From Neisseria sp. MVDL19-042950 (lineage in GTDB: Bacteria; Pseudomonadota; Gammaproteobacteria; Burkholderiales; Neisseriaceae): a stretch of DNA of 64,000 nucleotides. Numbering within the stretch: the stretch's first letter is position 1; each line of letters begins with the position of its first letter. The notes beneath the pieces are model-generated. The model did not search any database. It saw only the letters and a program-made list of their open reading frames with translations, and was not told the DNA's origin. The stretch is from assembly GCF_030504625.1 (NCBI RefSeq), contig NZ_JAUKWH010000009.1, forward strand, positions 1 through 64,000. Reading direction: 5' to 3'. Made by a program: the position numbers and the translations under genes. This document shows positions 19,895-29,727 of the stretch, piece by piece.

Positions 19895-20105
19895 CCCCTA
19901 TGTGCGAATTTTTTAAGAACTGCCGTTTTTAAAATAAGCCGCCTAAATTTTAAAGTGAATTGGAAAGAATGTTTATAGAAAAATCAATACGTTGATTTTG
20001 AAATGATCAGTGATTTATGCAAACTGCCAAATTTATGGAGATTTTGGATTTGCAGCAAGTTATCGATCTTTGTTTTATTGAGGGAACCGAAACAACAAAC
20101 AACAA

Positions 20106-20135
20106 AAAGCCCTTGCTAAAATCAGCAAGGGCTTT
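20106..20135 (-). terminator. Rho-independent terminator of the tRNA operon
   Basis: Perfect stem AAAGCCCTTGCT / AGCAAGGGCTTT with a six-base loop, nine bases downstream of tRNA-Glu and followed by a T-rich run on the minus strand. Confidence 0.8.
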
Positions 20136-20143
20136 CAAAAATA

Positions 20144-20218
20144 TGGCACGCCCACGGGGAATCGAACCCCGGTTACCGCCGTGAAAGGGCGATGTCCTAA
20201 CCGCTAGACGATGGGCGC
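20144..20218 (-). tRNA. tRNA-Glu (anticodon TTC)
   Basis: The reverse complement begins GCGCCCATCGTCTAGCGG, has the anticodon loop CCTTTCACG (TTC), the T arm GGTTCGATTCC and an encoded CCA. The cloverleaf closes with one G-U pair at the acceptor end. It is 14 bases downstream of tRNA-Arg and is probably co-transcribed. Confidence 0.95.
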
Positions 20219-20232
20219 GGAGATAAAATTTT

Positions 20233-20309
20233 TGGCGCACCCGGAGCGATTCGAACGCCCGACCCTCTGGTTCGTAGCCAGATACTCTATCCAACTGAGC
20301 TACGGGTGC
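20233..20309 (-). tRNA. tRNA-Arg (anticodon ACG)
   Basis: The reverse complement begins GCACCCGTAGCTCAGTTGG, has the anticodon loop GCTACGAAC (ACG, read as ICG), the T arm GCGTTCGAATCGC and an encoded CCA; 77 bases. The A34 is normally deaminated by TadA. It is the first gene of the two-tRNA unit. Confidence 0.95.
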
Positions 20310-20507
20310 ATTTCCCACTACGCTTTGATTAGCGCCGTGAATCAAGAATGCGGATAATATAGAAATCTATCAAAGCTGTCTAGTTCTGTTTTTATAAAAT
20401 TTCTTATTCAATTGAATTTAATAAAAATTTATTTCAATATATCTTCAGAAATTTCTAAGGCCGTCTGAAACGCCGCTTGTATCTGTTTCTGCTGGCTTGT
20501 TCTTGAT

Positions 20508-21875
20508 TTATACCATTCCGATACCTGAAACTTCCCGAGCCATTCTGGCTGCTGCATTATCCGTCATCCCTCCGACAAAATCGAGAATTTTCATATAGGC
20601 CTGATACAGACTGTCTTCCGGTGTAACGGGGTCGTCATGATTGAGCAGCTCCAGCGCAAGTGATTGCCGTGTGCTGACTTGCCCGTTTACGATTAAAGAA
20701 TATGCTGCCGGCACCAACAAATCCAATATCGAACCCAAACATGGAAAAGCGGCAATTTCGGTAATCAGTTTGCTTTGATGACGGAAAATCCTTGTCCGCG
20801 CCAGCTCTTTGGCCTTTTCCAAAGTATTGCGCACTTCGGGGCTGCATAAAGCCAATAAATCTTTGCCCTGAAAGCTGCCGTTGAGTAAATCTTGCTGATG
20901 CGTCATAAAGGTTTGCGCCACATCTTCAATCGCCCGTCCGATGGCCATACCGCGCAGCATGGCGCAGCGCTGGCGGCTGCTTTGTGCCTGCCATGCGCCG
21001 GGGGCTTCGGTAAACGTGAGTTCGGCCAAGATGCTTTCAACTTCGGCATCGCCCAACAAGCCGATTTCCACCGCGTCTTCCAAGTCGAGCAAGGCGTAGC
21101 AAATGTCGTCGGCGGCTTCCATCAGGTAAGACAAAGGATGGCGCGCCCAGCGGTCGGCTCCTTGTTCGATCAATCCCAGTTCGTCGGCAATGCGGCGGAT
21201 AAACGGCAGTTCGGTTTGATAGATATTGAATTTTTTGCGGCCGTTCGGATCGAGCGTCGTCCACGGATATTTCAGCAACGCACCGATGGTAGCGGCGGTT
21301 AAACGCATACCGCCTTTGTTGCGGTACATTTCGAGGTTGGCCAAAATCCGCAGGCTGTGGGCATTGCCTTCGTAAGTCTGCACGTCGTTGCGTTCGCCTT
21401 CGCTTAAAGTTTCCAGATAAATGCTGTGAGCGGGGTTGCGGAACCAGTCGCGCAGCGCGTCTTCGCCGGTGTGTCCGAACGGCGGGTTGCCCAAATCATG
21501 CGCCAAACAGGCCACCTGAACCACTGCGCCGATGTCGCTCGGCGTATTGCCTTGCGGCAGAAAACCGCCCGCCTGCATCATCACGCCGACGCGGTTACCC
21601 ACGCTGCGTCCCACGCTGGCCACTTCCACGCTGTGGGTTAGGCGGTTGTGGGTATGGTCGTGCTCGGCAAACGGGTGAACCTGCGTTTTGCGCCCCAAGC
21701 GGCGGAACGAGCCGGAAAACACCACGCGGTCGTAGTCGATATGGAAATCGGTGCGCAAAGCATCCGCGCCTTCTTGGGTGGACGGCGTAACCGTCGGCAC
21801 GATTTCGCCGTCTTTCATGCGGAAGCGTTGGGTGGAAAGCAATTGCTGCCAATTCATTTTATTCATAACCATCAT
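20508..21875 (-). CDS. dgt: dGTPase-like HD-domain triphosphohydrolase
   Basis: A 455-residue member of the deoxyguanosinetriphosphate triphosphohydrolase-like family, which releases triphosphate from dNTPs. The HD metal motif is split in the usual way: HNRLTHSVEVASVGR, then CLAHDLGNPPFGHTGEDALRDW, then a late Asp in EAADDICYALLDLEDA. The N-terminal FHIDYDRVVFSGSFRRLGRKTQV is also typical. Several ATGs crowd the start; the AAAGG upstream is best placed for the ATG at 21866 (MNKMNWQQ), three codons into the ORF as given. No partner genes. Confidence 0.92.
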   Translation of the reverse strand: MMVMNKMNWQQLLSTQRFRMKDGEIVPTVTPSTQEGADALRTDFHIDYDRVVFSGSFRRLGRKTQVHPFAEHDHTHNRLTHSVEVASVGRSVGNRVGVMMQAGGFLPQGNTPSDIGAVVQVACLAHDLGNPPFGHTGEDALRDWFRNPAHSIYLETLSEGERNDVQTYEGNAHSLRILANLEMYRNKGGMRLTAATIGALLKYPWTTLDPNGRKKFNIYQTELPFIRRIADELGLIEQGADRWARHPLSYLMEAADDICYALLDLEDAVEIGLLGDAEVESILAELTFTEAPGAWQAQSSRQRCAMLRGMAIGRAIEDVAQTFMTHQQDLLNGSFQGKDLLALCSPEVRNTLEKAKELARTRIFRHQSKLITEIAAFPCLGSILDLLVPAAYSLIVNGQVSTRQSLALELLNHDDPVTPEDSLYQAYMKILDFVGGMTDNAAARMAREVSGIGMV

Positions 21876-21912
21876 GCCTTTGTTCGGCGGAAGCCATTTG
21901 TATATTGAGGCA

Positions 21913-22221
21913 TCAATTGCATCTTACAATTTGTTTCATTACCAAATAGTCGGAAGGTAATGGCTGATTGTTATGATAGAACGTTTCTTTTTGATATTTT
22001 AATCCATCGTCTGTTTCATACTGATAACCGTTGGGGCATAGCTTCTTGGCTTTTTTATCGATTAGGTTCTTCAATGTCTGTTTACTGGCAAATATGTTTC
22101 CTGAAGACTCCAATTGATAACGGTTTCCTCCCAAATACTCTGAACGTGCCGGAAACATTTGTGCACAAGCAGCCAAAAAAGAAGAAGCTGTGAATATCAA
22201 AACCATTTTTTTCATCATCAT
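21913..22221 (-). CDS. Small putative lipoprotein
   Basis: A 102-residue protein with a signal peptide and lipobox LAAC (Cys near residue 19), so probably anchored in a membrane after processing. The mature part is short and polar, with two further Cys (KKLCPNGYQYE and the C-terminal IVRCN) that could pair. I do not recognise the family. GGAA lies before the first ATG. It follows dgt's start by 38 bases on the same strand, upstream of it, and could share its transcript. Confidence 0.65.
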   Translation of the reverse strand: MMMKKMVLIFTASSFLAACAQMFPARSEYLGGNRYQLESSGNIFASKQTLKNLIDKKAKKLCPNGYQYETDDGLKYQKETFYHNNQPLPSDYLVMKQIVRCN

Positions 22222-22262
22222 TATTTATTCCGCTAAATATAATAGGATTGTTTGTAAACCAG

Positions 22263-22290
22263 AGGCCGTCTGAAATATTTCAGACGGCCT
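22263..22290. terminator. DUS hairpin after rho
   Basis: Inverted DUS pair with a four-base loop, 12 bases past the rho stop. Confidence 0.7.
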
Positions 22291-22302
22291 GTATCTTTTT
22301 AC

Positions 22303-23562
22303 TTATTTACCGCGCATCAGCTCAAAGAAATCGTTGTTGTCTTTGGAGGCTTTGAGCTTGCCCACCAAAAACTCGGTGGCTTCGATTTCGTCCATCGGAT
22401 GCAGGAATTTGCGCAGCAGCCACATGCGTTGGAGCTGGTCGTTCGGCACCAACAACTCTTCGCGGCGCGTGCCGGATTTGTTGATGTTGATCGCCGGGAA
22501 CAGGCGTTTTTCAGACATGCGGCGGTCGAGGTGCAGTTCCATATTGCCGGTGCCTTTAAATTCTTCGTAAATCACATCATCCATACGGCTGCCGGTTTCC
22601 ACCAGTGCCGTGGCAATAATCGTTAGCGAACCGCCCTCTTCTACATTACGCGCGGCACCGAAAAAGCGTTTCGGACGGTGCAGCGCATTGGCATCGACAC
22701 CGCCGGTCAGGATTTTGCCCGAAGCCGGCACCACGGTATTGTAGGCGCGCGCCAAACGGGTGATCGAATCGAGCAGAATCACCACGTCTTTTTTATGCTC
22801 GACCATGCGTTTGGCTTTTTCCAACACCATTTCGGCCACTTGAACGTGGCGGGTAGCCGGCTCATCAAACGTGGACGACACCACTTCGCCGCGCACGCTG
22901 CGCGACATTTCGGTTACTTCTTCGGGGCGTTCGTCAATCAGTAAAACAATCAGTTCGACTTCGGGATAATTGGCTGTGATGGCGTGGGCAATGTTTTGCA
23001 GCATCACGGTTTTACCGGTTTTCGGCGGGGCAACCAGCAAGGCGCGTTGGCCGCGGCCGATGGGGGAAACGAGATCGATGGCGCGGCTGGTGATGTTTTC
23101 TTCGGCTTTGATATCACGCTCGAGTTTGAGTTGTTTGGTGGGGAAAAGCGGCGTTAAGTTTTCAAAGAGGATTTTGTGTTTGCAAACTTCCGGATTATCG
23201 CCGTTGATGCTGTCCAAACGCACGAGAGCGAAATAGCGTTCGTTGTCTTTGGGTACGCGCACGCTGCCTTCGATGGTATCGCCGGTGTGCAGATTGAAGC
23301 GGCGGATTTGGCTGGGCGAAACGTAAATATCGTCGGGGCCGGCCAGATAAGAAGTGTCGGCACTGCGTAAGAAACCGAAGCCGTCGGGCAGAATTTCCAA
23401 AGTGCCGGAGCAGGTGAAGGATTCGCCCTGCTTCATCAGTTGGCGCACGATGGCAAATACTAGGTCTTGTTTGCGCAGGCGGTTGGCATTTTCAATGCCG
23501 TGTTGTTCTGCCATTTCCAAAAGTTTGGAAATGTGCTGGGTTTGTAGTTCAGAAACGTGCAT
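22303..23562 (-). CDS. rho: Transcription termination factor Rho
   Basis: A 419-residue hexameric RNA helicase. It starts [22 protein letters not shown]; the frame runs 55 codons further upstream but that stretch is non-conserved and includes translated DUS. The RNA-binding domain has [22 protein letters not shown]; the motor has the P-loop [11 protein letters not shown] (about residue 180), the Walker B region [16 protein letters not shown], and the R-loop [10 protein letters not shown] near the C-terminus. Length matches the family. Monocistronic as far as can be seen. Confidence 0.97.
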   Translation of the reverse strand: MHVSELQTQHISKLLEMAEQHGIENANRLRKQDLVFAIVRQLMKQGESFTCSGTLEILPDGFGFLRSADTSYLAGPDDIYVSPSQIRRFNLHTGDTIEGSVRVPKDNERYFALVRLDSINGDNPEVCKHKILFENLTPLFPTKQLKLERDIKAEENITSRAIDLVSPIGRGQRALLVAPPKTGKTVMLQNIAHAITANYPEVELIVLLIDERPEEVTEMSRSVRGEVVSSTFDEPATRHVQVAEMVLEKAKRMVEHKKDVVILLDSITRLARAYNTVVPASGKILTGGVDANALHRPKRFFGAARNVEEGGSLTIIATALVETGSRMDDVIYEEFKGTGNMELHLDRRMSEKRLFPAININKSGTRREELLVPNDQLQRMWLLRKFLHPMDEIEATEFLVGKLKASKDNNDFFELMRGK

Positions 23563-23781
23563 GATAGATAATAAATTGATATGTGGTGGTTGATTTGGAT
23601 AACGGCGACTAAGGCCGTCTGAAAATATCCTGAAAGTAAAAGACAACAGATATTGGAAATGGTTTTGCCGGATGGCAGATTGAACGACAAGGTGCTTGTC
23701 GGAAAGGAATTGTATGGAGTCGTGCAAATAGTGTCAAATGTATTCGATAAAAGGTGTCAAACCGCTCCTAACTGTTTACAG

Positions 23782-23820
23782 AGGCCGTCTGAAAAATATT
23801 TCCTGTTTTTCAGACGGCCT
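23782..23820. terminator. DUS hairpin after glnS
   Basis: Inverted DUS pair 25 bases past the glnS stop; also upstream of the rho promoter region. Confidence 0.6.
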
Positions 23821-23844
23821 TGAAACGTTCACAATAACAAATGT

Positions 23845-25530
23845 TTACGCTTTAGCCTGCCAAGTATCCTTCAAAGTAACCGTGCGGTTGAACACCGGCT
23901 TCTCTTTGCTGTGGTCGTAACGGTCGGTTACGAAATAGCCCAAGCGCTCAAACTGCCAGCGGCTTTCCGGCTCCAAAGTTTTGGCCACAGGTTCGGCGTA
24001 AGCGGTGATTTCTTTCATGGATTCGGGGTTCAGGAAATCGATAAACGGCAGGTATTCTCCATCTTCGCCGCGAACGGCATCGGGGCGCGGTTCGGTAAAC
24101 AGGCGGTCGTACAGGCGCACTTGCACCGGCACGGCGTGCTCGGCGGAAAGCCAGTGGATCACGCCTTTTACTTTGCGGCCTTCGGGCTTTTTACCTAAGG
24201 TATCGTGGTCGATGCTGCATTTGAGTTCAATTACGTTGCCGTTTTCGTCTTTTACCACTTCGTCGCACTTAATCACATAGCTGTAACGTAGGCGCACTTC
24301 ACCGCCCAAAGTCAAACGCTGCCAGCCGGCTGGCGGGTTTTCGCTGAAATCGTCGGCTTCGATATACAGGGTTTGGCTGATGGGCACTTCGCGCTCGCCC
24401 ATTTCTTCGTGGTGCGGATGGTAAGGCGCGCTGCGGCTTTGGGTTTTGCCGGCTTCAAAATTGGTGAGCGTTACCTTAATCGGGTTTAACACGGCCATCA
24501 TGCGCGGGGCGGAATTTTCCAGCTCTTCGCGAATCGCGCCTTCGAGCACGCTCATGTCGACTACGTTTTCAGACTTGGAAATGCCGACGCGCTTGACAAA
24601 TAGGCGCAAGCCTTCAGGCGTGTAACCACGGCGGCGCATGCCGGAGATGGTGGGCATACGCGGGTCGTTCCAACCTGTAACGTGGCCGTCTGAAACCAAC
24701 TGGCTCAGTTTGCGTTTGGATGTGATGGAATACAGCAGCTCCAAGCGTGAAAACTCGTATTGGCGCGGATGGTTGTCGATCGGGATATTGTCGAGCACCC
24801 AGTCATACAGCGGGCGGTGGGCTTCAAATTCGAGCGTACACAGAGAATGGGTGATTTTTTCGATGGCATCGGAAATGGCGTGGGTGTAGTCATACATGGG
24901 GTAGATGCACCACTTGTCGCCGGTGTTGTGGTGATGCGCGCGGCGGATGCGGTAAATCACCGGATCGCGCAGGTTTACGTTGCCTGCGGCCATGTCGATT
25001 TTCAGGCGCAGGGTTTTGCTGCCGTCGGGAAATTCGCCGTTTTTCATGCGCATGAACAAATCGAAGTTTTCTTCGATGCTGCGGTCGCGGTAGGGGCTGT
25101 TTTTGCCCGGTTCGGTGAGCGTGCCGCGGTATTCGCGCATTTCTTCGGCGCTTAATTCGTCCACATAGGCTTTGCCGTCTTTAATCAGGCCGACGGCGTA
25201 ATCAAACAACTGGTCGAAATAGTCGGAAGCATAACGCGGCTCGCCCGCCCATTTGAAGCCCAGCCATTCTACGTCTTCTTTAATCGAATCAACGTATTCC
25301 TGATTTTCTTTTTCGGGGTTGGTGTCGTCGAAACGCAGGTTGCACAGGCCGTCGTAAATATAGGCCAAACCGAAGTTCAGGCAGATGGATTTGGCATGGC
25401 CGATGTGCAGATAGCCGTTCGGCTCGGGCGGGAAACGGGTTTGGATGGCGGTGTGCTTGCCGCTTTTGAGGTCTTCGTCGATGATCGTGCGGATAAAGTG
25501 GTTATCGGCAAATTGGTCTTTGTTCATCAT
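23845..25530 (-). CDS. glnS: Glutamine-tRNA ligase
   Basis: A 561-residue class I synthetase that charges tRNA-Gln directly. The HIGH motif is in [17 protein letters not shown] (about residues 33-49), and the KMSKS-like motif is [13 protein letters not shown] near residue 270. The C-terminal beta-barrel anticodon-binding region is complete. A second ATG one codon downstream (25527) is an equally good start. Flanked on both sides by DUS. Confidence 0.96.
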   Translation of the reverse strand: MMNKDQFADNHFIRTIIDEDLKSGKHTAIQTRFPPEPNGYLHIGHAKSICLNFGLAYIYDGLCNLRFDDTNPEKENQEYVDSIKEDVEWLGFKWAGEPRYASDYFDQLFDYAVGLIKDGKAYVDELSAEEMREYRGTLTEPGKNSPYRDRSIEENFDLFMRMKNGEFPDGSKTLRLKIDMAAGNVNLRDPVIYRIRRAHHHNTGDKWCIYPMYDYTHAISDAIEKITHSLCTLEFEAHRPLYDWVLDNIPIDNHPRQYEFSRLELLYSITSKRKLSQLVSDGHVTGWNDPRMPTISGMRRRGYTPEGLRLFVKRVGISKSENVVDMSVLEGAIREELENSAPRMMAVLNPIKVTLTNFEAGKTQSRSAPYHPHHEEMGEREVPISQTLYIEADDFSENPPAGWQRLTLGGEVRLRYSYVIKCDEVVKDENGNVIELKCSIDHDTLGKKPEGRKVKGVIHWLSAEHAVPVQVRLYDRLFTEPRPDAVRGEDGEYLPFIDFLNPESMKEITAYAEPVAKTLEPESRWQFERLGYFVTDRYDHSKEKPVFNRTVTLKDTWQAKA

Positions 25531-25699
25531 AGGGATAGGTTCGTTTCGTTATGTGGTTTGTTTTCAGACGGCCTAAATGTTCTCAAAGGCCGTCTGAAAA
25601 AGTTTGAAAGGTGCTGCGTATTGTACATTAAATTGCCGCCCGCGTTTCAAACGCAAAGGCCGCCCTTTTCAGACGGCCTCGGAGAGTCGATATCTATAT

Positions 25700-26320
25700 T
25701 CAATTGGAAATATAGGGTTTGGTTTCGGACAAGCAGGGATACAGACGGTTCATTTCTTCCTGCCACTCTTTCAAGCCGGCTATGCACGGCAGGCCTTCTA
25801 CTTCGGTGATGTGGTTTAAGAACAAGATAAATTCAATCACGCAAGCCGCATTCAATGTTCCGATGTTGAGCTGCGTGCCAAACGGCTTAAGCTGTTCCGC
25901 TAAAACAACCAAGGTTTTGGCATTGCGGTCTTTGATCTGTTGGTGCCGCTCCGTCCACCATTCGTTTTCGGGACGGCGCATTTTCTCACCGATCATCGGC
26001 AGCGAGTTTTCCATGATGCCCTCTGCCAGAGCATGAATGTTCAAGACTTTCCAACGGTCTTCATTTTGCGGATACAGGCTGCCGTTCCGGCCGATCGAGT
26101 CGAGATATTCGGCAATAACGTTACTGTTGTAAAACCATTCTCCGTTGTCGGCCTGTAAAGCCGGTATGCGGCCGAGGGGGTTGTCTCGATTGTGCGGGGA
26201 ATTGATGTCGAACGAAGAAGTTACTTGCATCAATTCGATCTTGCCCTCCAAACCGTGATATGCGGCAACTGCACGGACTTTGCGTACATAAGGGCTGGTG
26301 GTGGAATACCAAAGTTTCAT
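25700..26320 (-). CDS. Glutathione S-transferase family protein
   Basis: A 206-residue protein with the two-domain GST layout. The N-terminal thioredoxin-like half starts MKLWYSTTSPYVRKVRAVAAYHG, with the Ser-Pro-Tyr region where catalytic Ser/Cys lie, and contains NPLGRIPAL (cis-Pro) and NSNVIAEYLD, which binds the gamma-glutamyl group. The C-terminal half is helical. The substrate is unknown. The second of two adjacent ATGs (26320) has a better spacing from AAGGA. Flanked by DUS on its 3' side. Confidence 0.88.
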   Translation of the reverse strand: MKLWYSTTSPYVRKVRAVAAYHGLEGKIELMQVTSSFDINSPHNRDNPLGRIPALQADNGEWFYNSNVIAEYLDSIGRNGSLYPQNEDRWKVLNIHALAEGIMENSLPMIGEKMRRPENEWWTERHQQIKDRNAKTLVVLAEQLKPFGTQLNIGTLNAACVIEFILFLNHITEVEGLPCIAGLKEWQEEMNRLYPCLSETKPYISN

Positions 26321-26490
26321 CATATTTCCTTTCCGTTTACACCGATTGATTTACCGCAAAAAAACTTAACCGCCGCTTCGCTGCGGGTTGCCGCCTCGAG
26401 AGCGGTTGTCGCGGCCGTGAAACGCAATATTTCGCAGCCGTGTTTTTTTGACTATTACTTCAGACGTTTGATGCGGCATTTTCTAACAAT

Positions 26491-26526
26491 AAAAAGGCCG
26501 CCTGAAACTTTTCAGACGGCCTTTTT
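26491..26526. terminator. DUS hairpin after the GlpR-type regulator
   Basis: AAAAAGGCCGCCTGAAA and its near complement, followed on the minus strand by a T run; one DUS arm is degenerate. Confidence 0.65.
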
Positions 26527-26531
26527 ATTGT

Positions 26532-27314
26532 TTATTCGTCATCGGTATCGCGTTCAGCCACAAACCACTCCACCCCCGCTGCCTCGAGGCGGTTGCACAT
26601 GGCTTCGTCGGGCACGCGGTCGGTAAACACCGAATCGAACTCGGTAATATCCCCCATGCGCACTAAAGCGTTACGGCCGAATTTACTGTGGTCGACGGCC
26701 AAATAACGCAAGCGTGCATTCTGCATCATCGCTTGCATCACGCTGACTTCTTTATAGTCAAAATCCAGCAGCGAACCGTCTTGCTCGACACCGGCCGCAC
26801 TTAAGACGGCGTAATCGACTTTAAACTGATTGATGAAATCAACGGTCGCCACGCCGGTAACGCCGCCGTCGACCGGACGCACAACGCCCGACGTGATGAT
26901 AACGGTGCAATCGCTACGGCCGGACATAATAGCGGCGACATGAATATTATTGGTAATGATGCGCAAGTTTTTATGGCTTTTCACCAGCGCCATTGCCACG
27001 GCTTCGATGGTGGTGCCGATACTCATAAACAGCGAAGCATTATCGGGAATATTGGCGGCAACCAAATCGGCAATATGGGCTTTTTCGATTTGCAATTTGG
27101 CTTTTTGGCTTTGGAAATCATCGTCTTCCAAACTTTCGCCCAATGCCGCTCCGCCATGATAGCGGCGCAAAATGTTTTCTTCGCAAAGCTGGTTGATATC
27201 GCGGCGGATGGTTTGCGGCGTAACGTCCAATTCCCTTGCCAATTGCTCAATCGGCATGAAGTTATGTTCGCGTACCAATGCAATGATTTTTTCGTGTCGT
27301 AGGATGCGTGGCAT
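26532..27314 (-). CDS. DeoR/GlpR-family transcriptional regulator
   Basis: A 260-residue repressor. The N-terminal winged helix is LRHEKIIALVREHNFMPIEQLARELDVTPQTIRRDINQL with the typical RRYHGGA end (about residues 5-58). The C-terminal sugar-phosphate isomerase-like domain has FMSIGTTIEAVA and ITNNIHVA, where phosphorylated effectors bind in the family. It is close to GlpR, which responds to glycerol-3-phosphate, but no glp genes are nearby. It lies 78 bases downstream of the lysO-like gene on the same strand, so it may share its transcript. Its targets are unknown. Confidence 0.88.
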   Translation of the reverse strand: MPRILRHEKIIALVREHNFMPIEQLARELDVTPQTIRRDINQLCEENILRRYHGGAALGESLEDDDFQSQKAKLQIEKAHIADLVAANIPDNASLFMSIGTTIEAVAMALVKSHKNLRIITNNIHVAAIMSGRSDCTVIITSGVVRPVDGGVTGVATVDFINQFKVDYAVLSAAGVEQDGSLLDFDYKEVSVMQAMMQNARLRYLAVDHSKFGRNALVRMGDITEFDSVFTDRVPDEAMCNRLEAAGVEWFVAERDTDDE

Positions 27315-27392
27315 AGTGTTTTCTTCTTTTATTGTCGACGGTTATGCGTTTGAATTTTGCCAAATCGGCATTTTTCATGCAAGTTACTGTAT

Positions 27393-28298
27393 TTAAAAAT
27401 GCAAAGCAGAAAAAACCACCATCAGGAACGGAGCGATCACGTTGATGATGAAACCGAAACTGATGGCCAGCGGCACGACCTGCAAACCGCCGGAACTCTG
27501 AATAACCGGCAGCGTGAAATCCAAACTGGTCGCGCCGCCCGACCCCACCGCCGCACTCGGATGGCGGCGCATCAGAATGGGAATGAATACCAAAGCGAAA
27601 AACTCGCGGGATAAATCGTTCAACAACGCCACACTGCCCCATACCGGCCCGTAGGCTTCGGTCATCACAATGCCGGAAAGCGAATACCAGCCGAATCCCG
27701 AAGCCAACGCCAACCCTTTGCTCCAAGACACTTCAGGCATCACCGCCGCAAACAGCAGCCCGCCGACCAACGAAGACAATGTAATCAGCAATGAAGTCTG
27801 CACCCCGCGCTTATTAATCAAAACCTGCCGCAAAGTAATCCCGCCGCTGCTCAACTGGATGCCGACCAACAGCACCATCAGCATCAAACAATATGTGCCG
27901 GTATGTTCGGGCGGCAGCCAATAAGCGTACATCATTTTACCGAGCACAAAACCCAACACTACACAGCCCAACTGCCTGATGCTGACTGCAATGCTGATGC
28001 GGGCTTTTTTACCGCTGCCTTCGACCTGCCACGGATGGCGGCGGTCGAACCACATTAACACCGATAAATTCATACCGATCACACACACGAACAACAATGC
28101 CACGGCACCGAGAATCGTGTCGATTTGTGAGCCCAAGTCCTCTACCCTAGCCAAAGATATCCCGATTAAAATCAAAATGATATACACCAGCCAGCTCAAA
28201 ATTCTATCCACCGCAGGCAAATAGGCTTTGGGAATGCGGATGAAAAAACCGAGGAAAAGCGGAATCAATACCGAAAGCAAAGTAATCAGGCTGTTCAT
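27393..28298 (-). CDS. LysO-family (YbjE-type) amino-acid exporter
   Basis: A 301-residue inner-membrane protein with about eight to ten hydrophobic segments. It starts MNSLITLLSVLIPLFLGFFIRIP, and contains LVGIQLSSGGITLRQVLINKRG and GFGWYSLSGIVMTEAYGPVWGSVALLNDLSREF, the conserved core of the lysine exporter LysO (DUF340). Length matches. In E. coli LysO exports lysine and thialysine. An inverted DUS pair sits within 50 bases upstream of the ATG, inside the probable leader. Confidence 0.88.
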   Translation of the reverse strand: MNSLITLLSVLIPLFLGFFIRIPKAYLPAVDRILSWLVYIILILIGISLARVEDLGSQIDTILGAVALLFVCVIGMNLSVLMWFDRRHPWQVEGSGKKARISIAVSIRQLGCVVLGFVLGKMMYAYWLPPEHTGTYCLMLMVLLVGIQLSSGGITLRQVLINKRGVQTSLLITLSSLVGGLLFAAVMPEVSWSKGLALASGFGWYSLSGIVMTEAYGPVWGSVALLNDLSREFFALVFIPILMRRHPSAAVGSGGATSLDFTLPVIQSSGGLQVVPLAISFGFIINVIAPFLMVVFSALHF

Positions 28299-28309
28299 AA
28301 AAATAACGG

Positions 28310-28350
28310 TTTTCAGACGGCCTCTCCCTACGCAGGAGGCCGTCTGAAAA
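28310..28350. repeat. Inverted DUS pair in the lysO leader
   Basis: TTTTCAGACGGCCTC and GAGGCCGTCTGAAAA with an eleven-base loop, 12-52 bases before the lysO ATG. The arms face the opposite way to the usual terminator pairs. It could form a leader hairpin. Confidence 0.5.
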
Positions 28351-28700
28351 GCTTATATCACCGATAAACCGAACAATCATATCGAACGGCCGACACCGTC
28401 CGACAACGCCGGCAACAGCGCAGCGGCTGTCGAAATTATCCGCCATAAAAATTATTCGGGCTTATCAACTGTTTAAACAATTGGAAAAGTAAAGAAATCA
28501 TTACAGATTATAACTGATTTGGCAGTAAAACCAGATAAGCATCAAACCGCCCGTTCTCTTTTCTATCGGTTAAAGAACGGCCGCCGTTGGAAAATGTTAT
28601 GCTATATCGAAATAAAACATAAAATAAACAACAAGTTATTTACAATAAACAGAGGCAGACGTATGATATTTACCCCTAAGCGACAATAAGGAGTAGAAAA
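28351..28700. other. Divergent promoter region of lysO and the His-rich gene
   Basis: About 350 bases, AT-rich toward the right, with a candidate Zur half-site at 28595. No ORF I would support. Confidence 0.45.
28595..28609 (+). promoter_or_regulatory. Candidate Zur-type operator
   Basis: TGTTATGCTATATCG resembles the neisserial Zur consensus TGTTATnnnATAACA: the left half is perfect and the right half matches four of six. It lies about 90 bases before a His-rich protein that probably binds zinc. This is a sequence-only suggestion. Confidence 0.3.
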
Positions 28701-29039
28701 ATGAGCCAATGCACCACCCATCCCAACCACGACCACGTACACGGCCCCAACTGCGGCCACACAGCCATCAAACACGGCGATCATGTCGACTACCTGCACG
28801 ACGGCCATCTGCACCACGCACATAACGGCCACTATGACGAACACCGCTTGGAAGTAAACGAAACCAATCCCGACGGCTGCCATCCCGTACACGACTGTGC
28901 AAACCATGTGCACGGCCCCGGCTGCGGCCACGAAGCCGTACCGCACGGCGACCATGTAGACTACATCGTAAACGGCCGCCTGCACCATCAACACGGCGAC
29001 CACTGCGATGACCACGGCCCGGTTGAAGTGGTCAAATAA
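28701..29039 (+). CDS. His/Cys-rich repeat protein, probable metal binder
   Basis: A 112-residue soluble protein with about 26 His and seven Cys. Two tandem repeats cover nearly all of it: the block HDHVHGPNCGHTAIKHGDHVDY (here abbreviated to HVHGPNCGH, residues 12-20) recurs as HVHGPGCGH near residue 69, each followed by HGDHVDY and LHH. AAGGAG lies eight bases before the ATG. His/Cys density suggests zinc or nickel storage or buffering in the cytoplasm; no signal peptide is present. I do not know a characterised homologue. It ends at a DUS hairpin. Confidence 0.8.
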   Translation: MSQCTTHPNHDHVHGPNCGHTAIKHGDHVDYLHDGHLHHAHNGHYDEHRLEVNETNPDGCHPVHDCANHVHGPGCGHEAVPHGDHVDYIVNGRLHHQHGDHCDDHGPVEVVK

Positions 29040-29050
29040 TCGGATGCTTT

Positions 29051-29096
29051 AACGATAAACAGGCCGTCTGAAATTTCAGACGGCCTGTTTATCGTT
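29051..29096. terminator. Extended DUS hairpin
   Basis: A nearly perfect 22-base palindrome arm: AACGATAAACAGG before the DUS mirrors CCTGTTTATCGTT after it. Strong terminator for the His-rich gene. Confidence 0.75.
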
Positions 29097-29110
29097 TCAA
29101 CCTGCTTCGA

Positions 29111-29154
29111 TAAAAAAAAACAGCCTGACATGACAATCAGGCTGTTTTTTTTAT
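29111..29154 (-). terminator. Terminator of the azurin gene
   Basis: GATAAAAAAAAACAGCCTGA and its complement with an eight-base loop; long T run on the minus strand, directly after the azurin stop. Confidence 0.8.
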
Positions 29155-29160
29155 CGGCGG

Positions 29161-29727
29161 TTATTCAACCAAATTTACAGTACCGCGCATTAAAGAGATA
29201 TGGCCGGGGAACGAACAGAAGAATTCGTATTTGTTACCCGCAGCAAATTTGCTCACATCTACTTTAACAGTGTCTTCTTCGCCGCCGCCGATCAATTTGG
29301 TATGGGCAATCACACGCTCATCACCGGCTTTCAGGAAATCACCGTCAGGACCGACACTTGCACCGTCTTTCGCTACGCCGTCCACATCTTCGGTTTTGGC
29401 AATAACAATATTGTGCCCCATCGCCGCTTTCGGCAATTTACCCATATGTTTCAAGGTAATACTGAATTCCTTACATGTTTTGCTGATGTTGATTTCAGAC
29501 ATGTTGTATTTCATTGCATCGTCGGAATCAACCACCACGGCGCATTTATCATCAGCCGCCGCAACAGGAACGGCAGATGCTTCCGGAGCGGCTTCAGGCG
29601 CAGCCTCAGACGTGGCAGGAGCTGGAGCTTCGGCAGCAGGTTCACCTTGAGCAGGCGCGGAAGATTCTTGAGAACAAGCCGCCAAACCGAGAACAGCGGC
29701 AGAAATCAGAGCTAAATAAACTTTCAT
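29161..29727 (-). CDS. Lipid-modified azurin (H.8-type)
   Basis: A 188-residue outer-membrane-type lipoprotein carrying a blue-copper domain. The signal peptide ends in the lipobox LAAC (Cys 18). Then comes a linker of AAEAP-like Ala/Glu/Pro repeats to about residue 55, the H.8 epitope pattern known from pathogenic Neisseria. The azurin domain shows the copper ligands His in MGHNIVIA and Cys, His and Met in [12 protein letters not shown]. It carries electrons in the periplasm, for example to cytochrome oxidases or peroxidase. Transcribed alone. Confidence 0.95.
   Translation of the reverse strand: MKVYLALISAAVLGLAACSQESSAPAQGEPAAEAPAPATSEAAPEAAPEASAVPVAAADDKCAVVVDSDDAMKYNMSEINISKTCKEFSITLKHMGKLPKAAMGHNIVIAKTEDVDGVAKDGASVGPDGDFLKAGDERVIAHTKLIGGGEEDTVKVDVSKFAAGNKYEFFCSFPGHISLMRGTVNLVE

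Larger units (their letters stand above)
19803..20143. other. groES upstream region
   Basis: About 340 bases without a gene. It contains the groE promoter candidate and, at its far end, the tRNA terminator. I see no CIRCE inverted repeat. Confidence 0.5.

Noticed and set aside
20007..20345. Minus-strand 112-codon ORF over the tRNAs
   Set aside because: It translates tRNA-Arg and tRNA-Glu, which are clear cloverleafs.
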